This document shows, one piece after another, positions 1 through 5,479 of a stretch of 10,291 bases of DNA. Numbering within the stretch: position 1 is the stretch's first letter; each line of letters starts with the position of its first letter. Origin of the DNA: Gemmatimonadota bacterium (GTDB lineage Bacteria > Gemmatimonadota > Gemmatimonadetes > Gemmatimonadales > GWC2-71-9); contig QHUF01000028.1 in NCBI GenBank assembly GCA_003221075.1, forward strand, positions 1 through 10,291, read 5' to 3'. The notes under the pieces are model-generated. The model searched no databases, was not told the DNA's origin, and saw only the letters and a program-made list of their open reading frames with translations. The position numbers were made by a program, and so were the translations under genes.

Positions 1-122
1 ACGGCATCGCCACATTCAATAACTTGAAGCTTACTGGTGCATGCACCGGGTGCTCGCTGACGGCGACAGCGAACGGTCTCACCGGTGCGACGAGCGGTAC
101 ATTCAGCACGGCCGGCCTATGA
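1..122 (+). CDS. C-terminal end of an Ig-like repeat surface protein (5' partial)
   Basis: A reading frame open from the left edge (first full codon at 3) ends at the TGA at 120-122 and gives 39 residues. They begin GIATFNNLKLTG and end in a T/S/A/G-rich tail closing FSTAGL. The pattern 'G-x-A-T-F-x-N-L-x-L-T-G ... L-T-A-x-A-x-G-L' is typical of the last strands of bacterial Ig-like (Big/invasin-type) repeats in large extracellular proteins. Two cysteines four residues apart (ACTGC) could form a disulfide outside the cell. The stop overlaps the next start as ATGA (119-122), so the two genes are probably translationally coupled. The assignment rests on a short tail only. The full length, signal peptide and number of repeats lie outside the window. 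The role (adhesion, surface layer or other) is unknown. Confidence 0.6.
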   Translation, partial: GIATFNNLKLTGACTGCSLTATANGLTGATSGTFSTAGL

Positions 123-703
123 ATCGGCCGACGCCGCCTCCGGCCTCCCCTCTTCTATTGGGCGACGAGTGGGGCGAGGAGCCACGCAATAGGGCTCGCC
201 TCGTGGTGACCGCCTCCCTCATCGGCGTGGTGCTCATCGTGACCGGCGTCGCGCTGCTGCGGGGTTGGGAGCCGGCGAATGAAAGTGTCTGGAACCCCGT
301 CCCGCCCGTGCCGGCGACACTGTCCCCGGATACGGAATTCCGCGCCGCGCCGGTGCGGATGGAGCCTCCGATCGTCGTTCGTTCCCCGTCTGTCGTTCGT
401 TCCGCCTCTCCTGAAAGGCCCGCCCTGAGCGGAGCGAAGGGGAGAGGGGGTCAGGGGGTGAGGACGAGCCCCGCAGTGACGGCGCCCGGTTACTTGTCCA
501 TCAATTCGAGCCCGTGGGCCCGGGTGTTGGTTGACGGGCGCGGGGTGGGCACGACGCCCCAGGTCAGGATTCGGGTGACCGCGGGCCGGCATCATCTGAT
601 GCTGGTACGCGAGGGGTTCCAGACGCACACCGCATGGGTCACCGTGCCCGCCGGCGGCACGGTGCGGCTGACGGACATCACACTCAGCAAGATCACCCGA
701 TGA
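119..703 (+). CDS. Membrane-anchored PEGA-domain protein
   Basis: The product has 194 residues. Residues 1-27 are a short cytoplasmic, proline-containing head. Residues about 28-48 (LVVTASLIGVVLIVTGVALL) form one membrane span. Residues 50-123 are a proline-rich, low-complexity linker, and residues about 124-190 are a PEGA domain (PGYLSINSSPWARVLVDG, then GTTP, GRHHLMLVREGF and a closing beta strand). PEGA domains are small beta folds common in bacterial envelope proteins and behind receptor Ser/Thr kinases; here no kinase is attached. The orientation is probably PEGA outside. The start at 119 is preferred over an in-frame ATG at 41 because it gives an ATGA overlap with the upstream stop and removes 26 residues that lie inside the preceding gene. 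No strong ribosome site precedes it, which fits translational coupling. The linker (residues 85-115) carries a VVRS-repeat and a dispersed-repeat-like stretch. The partner is unknown; the following gene overlaps its stop by ATGA. Confidence 0.85.
   Translation: MNRPTPPPASPLLLGDEWGEEPRNRARLVVTASLIGVVLIVTGVALLRGWEPANESVWNPVPPVPATLSPDTEFRAAPVRMEPPIVVRSPSVVRSASPERPALSGAKGRGGQGVRTSPAVTAPGYLSINSSPWARVLVDGRGVGTTPQVRIRVTAGRHHLMLVREGFQTHTAWVTVPAGGTVRLTDITLSKITR
374..465 (+). repeat. Repeat-like insert in the PEGA linker (12-nt direct repeats plus inverted arms)
   Basis: GTCGTTCGTTCC occurs at 374-385 and again at 392-403, 18 nt apart and in frame, giving VVRSPS-VVRSAS. Immediately downstream, CCTCTCC (405-411) pairs with GGAGAGG (441-447). 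Between them lies CCCTGAGCGGAGCGAAGGG-type sequence with CCCT/AGGG arms, followed by a G-rich stretch (GGTCAGGGGGTGAGG). This purine-rich composition differs from the surrounding coding sequence. From general knowledge, CCCTGAGCG..GCGAAGGG-like and CCTCACCCCCTGACCC-like motifs recur as dispersed elements in environmental bacterial genomes. That it is such an element here is inference. It stays in frame and adds about 25 residues of unstructured linker. Confidence 0.45.
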
Positions 704-1776
704 GACTGCGATTTGTGGTGCTGGCGCTACTCGTCGCCACGCCGCTGCGCGCGCAGACCGGAAGCGCGCGCGACGAAATGACGAGGGCCGAGCGTGCCTA
801 TCGGGATCTCGAGTTCGACGTGGCCGCGAGCACGTTGCGGCAGGTACTCGCACCACCGCTCGCGACCCAGCTCGATGACTCTGCGCGCGCCCGGGCGCTC
901 ACCTACCTCGGTGCCGCGGAGCATTACCGCGGGCAGCACGACTCCGCGATTGCGGTGTTTCGCCGGCTCGTCGAATTGGCGCCCGAAGCGCAACCCGATA
1001 CGCTCGTGTTCCCGCCTGAGGTCACGGAGCTGTACCACACCGTCCGGCGGAGCATGACAGTCGTTGCGGTCCGCCCGCGACCGGATTCGGTGCCGGCGCG
1101 CACACCACCTGTCGCACGCGATACGTTCCGTGCAGCGACCCGCCCGACCCCGCCGCCGCCGCCGCCCCCGCCCCCGCCGCCCGTGGTGGCCACGGCCCCG
1201 GTCCGGGCTCCGCCCCGGGCCCAAGCGGAACCAGGCGCACCGGGCACGAGCGTTACCGTCACGGTTGCCGGTCTGATCACTAACGTCAGGACCGGGGGCA
1301 TCGCCGCCACCGCCGCCGGCTTCGAGAGCAGCGCGCAGTTCCGGCGTTTGGCGCTCGCGGTGCGGTATGCCGAAGGGGGGCGCGATCTAGTGGAGGGATC
1401 CCTGGCGCTACGGTACATGCCGACGTCGTGGTTCAGCCTGCAGGCGGGGCCGCACGCACGCTACTACACACCGCTGTCGGGTCCAGAGCGCTTGGTCACA
1501 TGGCGACTGGGAGGACGCGGAGATTTCGCGCTCGTCGGGTCGAGCGTGCGCGGACACGCCATGCTGTGGCGGGCTCTGGCTCTCGCTGTCAACGTGCCGC
1601 CCGGATCGGGATCGGGCAGCGCGACCGGGGGCGAAGTCGGCGTGACGCTCGACCTCGGCCCCCGGCCGATGTGGTTCGCCCTGGCCTACGGCATCGACCA
1701 GGCGCAGGTGAAGGGCGCTTCCTGGAGCGCGAACGCCAACACCTTGACGTTGACGGCCGGTCTGCGCAGGCGCTGA
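700..1776 (+). CDS. Secreted TPR-like / polyproline / beta-rich envelope protein
   Basis: The product has 358 residues. Residues 1-19 are a signal peptide (MRLRFVVLALLVATPLRAQ) with probable cleavage at or near Ala-Gln. Residues about 25-118 are helical and TPR-like: AERAYRDLEFDVAASTLRQVL, then ALTYLGAAEHYRGQHDSAIAVFRRLVELAP and LVFPPEVTELYHTVRRS. Residues 130-182 are a proline-rich hinge with eleven consecutive prolines (151-161). Residues about 184-358 are beta-rich with alternating hydrophobic residues and aromatic positions (SLALRYMPTSWFSLQAGPHARYY, MWFALAYGI, NTLTLTAGLRRR), suggesting an outer-membrane barrel or a beta sandwich. The start at 700 shares ATGA with the stop of the PEGA gene; an upstream in-frame start at 634 would run inside that gene and lose the signal peptide. 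The TPR-like part may bind the PEGA protein or the Ig-like protein, which is inference from gene order. The molecular function is not recognised. Confidence 0.8.
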   Translation: MRLRFVVLALLVATPLRAQTGSARDEMTRAERAYRDLEFDVAASTLRQVLAPPLATQLDDSARARALTYLGAAEHYRGQHDSAIAVFRRLVELAPEAQPDTLVFPPEVTELYHTVRRSMTVVAVRPRPDSVPARTPPVARDTFRAATRPTPPPPPPPPPPPVVATAPVRAPPRAQAEPGAPGTSVTVTVAGLITNVRTGGIAATAAGFESSAQFRRLALAVRYAEGGRDLVEGSLALRYMPTSWFSLQAGPHARYYTPLSGPERLVTWRLGGRGDFALVGSSVRGHAMLWRALALAVNVPPGSGSGSATGGEVGVTLDLGPRPMWFALAYGIDQAQVKGASWSANANTLTLTAGLRRR

Positions 1777-1789
1777 GCTGGAGAAACCA

Positions 1790-1817
1790 GTAGGGGCGCA
1801 GCATGCTGCGCCCCTAC
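1790..1817. repeat. Perfect 28-nt palindrome between convergent genes; possible bidirectional terminator
   Basis: GTAGGGGCGCAGCA (1790-1803) is followed directly by its exact reverse complement TGCTGCGCCCCTAC (1804-1817), with no spacer. It begins 14 nt after the stop of the TPR/barrel gene and lies 42 nt beyond the stop of the convergent coiled-coil gene. A transcript from either strand would fold into a strong GC-rich hairpin, but neither side has a U-tract (CAAAACC on the right, CTGGTTTC read leftward). Similar GTAGGGGC..GCCCCTAC palindromes are, to my knowledge, frequent dispersed intergenic elements in many environmental bacteria, so it may be a REP-like mobile palindrome that also acts as a terminator. 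Confidence 0.75.
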
Positions 1818-1859
1818 CAAAACCCTACTGCATCAACATCAACTCTATTGGCCCAACCC

Positions 1860-4505
1860 CTACGCCGATTTCTTCGTCGGCCGTTCCTCCGACCGCCGCT
1901 CCTCGCGCAGCTGCGTGACCGCCGAGCGCACGGTGTCCGTGATCTCGCGCTCTTGCCTGAGCTGGGCGATCACGGTCTCCGCCTGCTTGGTATGGAACTC
2001 GAGCGCGCTCGCCTGCGTGACCGCCTGATCGAGTAGCGCCTTCTGGCCATGCAGGCGCTCCAGCCCCGCCTGCACTTCCGCCAGCATCGCCTCCGCCCGC
2101 GCGAGCCGCTCTTCGGCTTGCTCCACCTGGCGCTTGCGATGATCCAGGCCGTTGGCGGCGTCGTGCACGTGCGTCACCATGCTGAGCACCGTCTCGAGCA
2201 TTTCGCGCGTCTGGCCGACTTCCTCCCGCGCGGCCGCGATCGACCGGACATCATCGGTGGTCTTCTCGGCGACTTCATACAAGCGATGCATGTCCGCCTG
2301 CATGGCGTCGACCGTGGCCTGGCGCTGGCTCATCTGCTCGAGCGCGCGCGTCAATTGCGACTCGACCGCTTCCCACTTGGCGAGCCGTTCTTCGAATTGC
2401 GCCATGCGCTTTTGCGCGAAGCGCAGAGTGCCGGCCCGGTTATCCAGCTCGTCCAGCGTCGCCGTCAGCTCGATGAGCCGGTTGCCCGCGGTCGAGACCG
2501 TGCTGCTGAGCTGCCCAGAGCGCTCTTCGAGCTGCTGTGCGGCAGTCGCCGCCTGCTCGCGCAGCTGGGCCACCCGGTCGAGATGCTCCGTCGCTTTGTC
2601 CAGCGCGGTCTGTTTCAGCTCGAGCTCCTGACCCAGCGCACGCGTGCGCTCGGCGAGGCCTTCGAGATTGTGGGCGCGCGATTCGAGCCCCGTCACGGCG
2701 GAATCGACTTCGCCCACCCGGCGCTCCGCGCGCTCGACGGTCGCGACGGCTGCCGGCACGAGCTTCTCGATCCGCGCGGCCTCCTCGGCGCGAGCGGCCA
2801 GCGCACCGAAGCGCTCGTCTGCACCTTGCATCCGCCCCAGGAGCTCGCGGCTCCGCTCATCGAGCTGCGAGCCCAATGTCGTCAGCTCCGACAACCGCTT
2901 GTTGAGATCGTCCACCATGCGACTGCGGGCTTCGATCTGGCCCATCGCCTGCGACAGGTGGTCGGCCTCGCCGCGCACCGATTCGACGGTCGGCTTCAGA
3001 TCCTCGATTGCGGCCAGCTCGACACGGAGTGCCTTGATCTGGTCGGTTACGCCGGAGAGCCATGCCTTGGTTCCTGACTGCTGCTCGAGCACGCGCGCCA
3101 TCTCGTCGGCCGCACCCTCCACCTGCTCGAGCGCGCCCCTAACCGATTCGTGTGTGCCCCTGAGCATCGCGACATCTTGCAGCGCGGCCTGCACGCCCGG
3201 GTGCGACTTCTCGAGCTGCGCCACCCGCTGCGTCATTTCTTCGACCGTGTTGCCCAGCCGGCCGGTGCTCGTTTCCATCGCGCGCACACGTTCGGCCTGC
3301 GTGCCGAGCAGCGCGACGCTCTCGGCGATGGTCTCGAGCTGCGTCGCCAGGGCGTCCGCCTTGGAGCGGACGTCGGTGATGCCGCGGCTCGACTCCTCCA
3401 AAGACTTGAAGCGCCCTTCCACCGCGGTAAGAGAGCCGCGGAGATCGACGATCCGTTGCCCGACCGCGTCGAGCCCCTGATTCTCGAGCTCGAAGCGCTT
3501 GACCGCGCGCTGCACGTCGTCCCGCAACGCCGCGAGCCGGGCGCGCAGCTCGTCATCCGCCTGCTTCACGGCGGTGTGGTTGGCGGTGATCTCGGTCGAG
3601 CGCGCCAGCACTTCGGCGTGCAGGTCCTTCAGCTCGCCGACCTTCGACTCCAGGTCGCCGAGTCCCTTGGCGCTGGCCTCGCGGCGGCGGATCTTCGTAT
3701 CGACGTCGCTCATCAGCTCGTGGAGCTTGCCCACCTCAGCCGTGGCACGGTCGACCACATCACGCTGCTGCTCGAGCGCGGAGACCTTCGCGGTCACGCC
3801 GTCGGCCAGCGCTTTCAACGTCGTGAGCTGCCGCTTGGTCTGCGCAGCTTCCGCGGCGGCCTGCGTCAGCTCCTTGAGCGTTTGGCCGACGGTTGCGGCG
3901 CGCGACTCGGTCTCGGCGACGCTGCGCTGCGCGCCCTGCTGCCGGTCCTCGAACGCGCTGAAGCGCGTGGCGACCGCCTCGCTCGTCTTGCGCAGCTCTT
4001 CCTGGCGCGCGCGCACCTGGTCGAACCCTTGCGTCAGCTCACGCACCGCACCGCTCAGCGTATCGGCGTCCATGCGCAGCGCCTTGAAACCGCCACCCAG
4101 CTCCAGGAAGCCCGCGACGTCGTTCTTGAGCGCGAGCGCCTGCTCGAGCACACCGCGCAGCTCGTCGATCTCGGTGCGCAGCAGCTTGGCGCTTTCCGAG
4201 TTCTGCGTGAGCTGCGTCTCGGTACGCCGCTGTGACTTCGAGACGTTTTCGGTCTGTTCGTCGAGCGTCGCCAGGACCGGCACGAGCCGCTCCAGCGATT
4301 TGACGCGCCCCTGCAATTCGCTCACGACCTTCTGCGCTTCGGTGAGCGGCTGCATGAGCGTCGACAGATTTTGACCGGAATCGCGCGCGGCGTTGGTGAG
4401 GGCTTCGAAGGCCACGCGTTCGCGCTTCATTTCGGCGAGGATCGCCCGCAGTTCGGCGGGGAGCTGCTCGGCGGTCGTTTCGCGACCGAAGATAGTCCAG
4501 GCCAT
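1860..4505 (-). CDS. Long cytoplasmic coiled-coil protein of unknown function
   Basis: The product has 881 residues and is almost wholly alpha-helical coiled coil. It is rich in E, A, L, R, Q, T and V with heptad-like spacing from about residue 20 to 870. It has only seven prolines by my count and no cysteine, and ends in a basic tail (RPTKKSA). There is no signal peptide, no membrane segment and no Walker A motif, so it is not an SMC/Rad50 ATPase despite superficial similarity in composition. The N-terminus MAWTIFGRETTAEQLPAELRA is a short non-coiled cap. Many segments have 'L..LE.R...LE' character, as in myosin-tail, crescentin or tropomyosin-like proteins, so a cytoskeletal filament or scaffold is possible; this is inference from composition only. 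The start ATG at 4505 is preceded on its strand by TGAGGGA about 8 nt away (4514-4520), an acceptable ribosome site. It is convergent with the TPR/barrel gene and lies 181 nt downstream of the reconstructed barrel gene. Confidence 0.8.
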   Translation of the reverse strand: MAWTIFGRETTAEQLPAELRAILAEMKRERVAFEALTNAARDSGQNLSTLMQPLTEAQKVVSELQGRVKSLERLVPVLATLDEQTENVSKSQRRTETQLTQNSESAKLLRTEIDELRGVLEQALALKNDVAGFLELGGGFKALRMDADTLSGAVRELTQGFDQVRARQEELRKTSEAVATRFSAFEDRQQGAQRSVAETESRAATVGQTLKELTQAAAEAAQTKRQLTTLKALADGVTAKVSALEQQRDVVDRATAEVGKLHELMSDVDTKIRRREASAKGLGDLESKVGELKDLHAEVLARSTEITANHTAVKQADDELRARLAALRDDVQRAVKRFELENQGLDAVGQRIVDLRGSLTAVEGRFKSLEESSRGITDVRSKADALATQLETIAESVALLGTQAERVRAMETSTGRLGNTVEEMTQRVAQLEKSHPGVQAALQDVAMLRGTHESVRGALEQVEGAADEMARVLEQQSGTKAWLSGVTDQIKALRVELAAIEDLKPTVESVRGEADHLSQAMGQIEARSRMVDDLNKRLSELTTLGSQLDERSRELLGRMQGADERFGALAARAEEAARIEKLVPAAVATVERAERRVGEVDSAVTGLESRAHNLEGLAERTRALGQELELKQTALDKATEHLDRVAQLREQAATAAQQLEERSGQLSSTVSTAGNRLIELTATLDELDNRAGTLRFAQKRMAQFEERLAKWEAVESQLTRALEQMSQRQATVDAMQADMHRLYEVAEKTTDDVRSIAAAREEVGQTREMLETVLSMVTHVHDAANGLDHRKRQVEQAEERLARAEAMLAEVQAGLERLHGQKALLDQAVTQASALEFHTKQAETVIAQLRQEREITDTVRSAVTQLREERRSEERPTKKSA

Positions 4506-4513
4506 AGACCCGA

Positions 4514-4520
4514 TCCCTCA
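4514..4520 (-). promoter_or_regulatory. Ribosome binding site of the coiled-coil gene
   Basis: Read on the minus strand, TGAGGGA precedes the ATG at 4505 with 8 nt between. It is a partial match to the anti-Shine-Dalgarno sequence and supports this start. No convincing -35/-10 pair is seen between here and the preceding minus-strand gene. Confidence 0.45.
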
Positions 4521-4623
4521 GAGGAAAAAGACGGCACCGACGGATGCAGCTGTGAGGGGCGGGTGGGCGGTCCCGTCCTGGGACGACGTGAGTGCCGGAG
4601 GGCAATGTAGACATGTGCGCAAA

Positions 4624-4651
4624 GCGGGGCGTGATTGGCATCACCCCCCGC
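4624..4651 (-). terminator. Stem-loop downstream of the barrel gene, possible terminator
   Basis: On the minus strand GCGGGGGGTGAT (4651-4640) pairs with ATCACGCCCCGC (4635-4624), twelve positions with one mismatch, around a four-base loop GCCA. It is followed by only three T residues (TTTGCG). It starts 36 nt after the reconstructed stop of the barrel gene (4687) and about 120 nt before the coiled-coil start, so it would separate the two transcripts. The short T-run makes intrinsic termination uncertain. Confidence 0.45.
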
Positions 4652-4686
4652 GTGGCACTAACGAAGTCCCAAAATGTCCCCGACGA

Positions 4687-4821
4687 CTACTTTTCGCCTG
4701 CTAAGGGCATCTCGAATCGGGTCTTGAACACTAAACGGTCACCCGCGGAGGCCCCACCGAAGCCGACGCCAAGGTGCAGTGTCATGTCATCGCCGAGTCG
4801 CCAATCCGCGGTCGGATAGTA
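4687..4821 (-). pseudogene. Detached C-terminal part of the beta-barrel protein (after the frameshift)
   Basis: Read on the minus strand from 4821, this frame gives 44 residues beginning YYPTADWRLGDDMTLHLG, continuing VGFGGASAGDRLVFKTRFEM, and ending PLAGEK before TAG (4689-4687). This is the usual closing of an outer-membrane beta-barrel: a turn, a strand of alternating hydrophobic residues, a Gly-rich turn and a last strand with Phe. It continues the upstream barrel gene in another frame: GAG TGG GAG (4831-4823) is followed by one extra T before TAC TAT. Dropping one base at 4821-4822 joins the two parts into a 221-residue protein of 4687-5353. No separate start or ribosome site supports independent translation. 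Confidence 0.75.
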
Positions 4822-5353
4822 ACTCCCACTCGTGCTCAGGGCCCGCCAAATCACGCTCGAACGTGGGATCGGCGATCAGCTGCACGTTCCCAAACCGTCG
4901 CTCGAAGATCGCCGTCAGCTCCGCCGTCCGCGCACTCTCGCTGAAGGCCGGCCGCGCGGTCTCGTACTCGGCGCTGAAGCCGACATTGACGGGCAAACGC
5001 CAGGACGCTGGGGCCCGCAGCCGCGAACGCAGGCGCCAACCGGCGTACTCGAGTCCCAGACCCGGGACCTGGGCGCCGAGGACGTAGCCGGCAAGCTCCC
5101 AGTGATCTGTGATCCCGCTCGACACCTCGGCGGCGAAGCGCCACTGGCCCTGCGTCGGCGCCACAGAACCGGCGAAGCCACTTGTCCCGCGGCTCGCGTA
5201 GTTGAGGTGGCCTTCCAGTTCCCATTCGCCGCGGTGGGCGGTGGCGTAAGGATAGACGGAGATGTCAAAGCGCTCTTGGGCTGAAACGGGATGGTCGCGG
5301 AATACAGTCAGGACACCAAGCAGGCCGACGACTCGGCTCAAACGTCTCAGCAT
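4787..5353 (-). CDS. Outer-membrane beta-barrel protein, C-terminus lost by frameshift
   Basis: As read, the product has 188 residues. Residues 1-26 are a signal peptide (MLRRLSRVVGLLGVLTVF, then VSAQ before ERFDISVYPYAT). Residues 27-177 contain repeated amphipathic strands with aromatic girdle residues: WELEGHLNYASRG, QWRFAAEVSSGITDHWELAGY, PGLGLEYAGWRLRSRLR, PVNVGFSAEYET, AELTAIFERRFGNVQLIADPTFE. The pattern is that of a small integral outer-membrane barrel. The last 11 residues (LLSDRGLATRR) do not fit, because a one-base insertion near 4821-4822 shifts the frame and a premature TGA follows. The true ending is readable at 4687-4821, giving 221 residues. Without its final strand a barrel normally fails to be recognised by the Bam assembly machinery, so the product as read is probably non-functional unless this is a sequencing error. 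GGGGA lies close upstream of the ATG. Its substrate or role is unknown. Confidence 0.75.
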   Translation of the reverse strand: MLRRLSRVVGLLGVLTVFRDHPVSAQERFDISVYPYATAHRGEWELEGHLNYASRGTSGFAGSVAPTQGQWRFAAEVSSGITDHWELAGYVLGAQVPGLGLEYAGWRLRSRLRAPASWRLPVNVGFSAEYETARPAFSESARTAELTAIFERRFGNVQLIADPTFERDLAGPEHEWELLSDRGLATRR

Positions 5354-5479
5354 CGTTCCCCATCGAGTGGGTTGGAGGAAAGCCGAGTTTAATTATCGGG
5401 ATTCAACGACGCAAGGCTTCCATTCGTACTCCCTTCACTACAAGGTTCCATCACTCACCATCATCGACTGAGGGCCGTC
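5354..5479. promoter_or_regulatory. Divergent promoter region between barrel gene and propeller gene
   Basis: The 126 nt between the two divergent starts must hold promoters for both directions. An AT-rich island (GTTTAATTAT at 5387-5396) stands out from the GC-rich surroundings. On the minus strand it contains GATAAT (5 of 6 matches to the -10 consensus), about 45 nt upstream of the barrel start. No good -35 partner at 17 nt is visible, so the exact promoter is unresolved. For the plus-strand gene, GAGGG (5470-5474) lies 5 nt before the ATG and is a usable ribosome site. Confidence 0.35.

Noticed and set aside
41..121. Extending the PEGA gene to the in-frame ATG at 41
   Set aside because: The extra 26 residues lie inside the preceding Ig-like gene tail and add charged sequence with no family resemblance; the ATGA overlap start at 119 fits better.
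155..856. Minus-strand 233-codon open frame across the PEGA gene
   Set aside because: It crosses a clear PEGA domain and a signal peptide on the other strand, and its Arg/His/Pro-rich product is typical of antisense shadow translation.
2049..4374. Long plus-strand open frames (342, 361 and 291 codons) opposite the coiled-coil gene
   Set aside because: They overlap one another and are compositional shadows of the heptad-rich minus-strand gene; the Arg/Leu/His-rich or Ser/Arg/Cys-rich products resemble no protein family.
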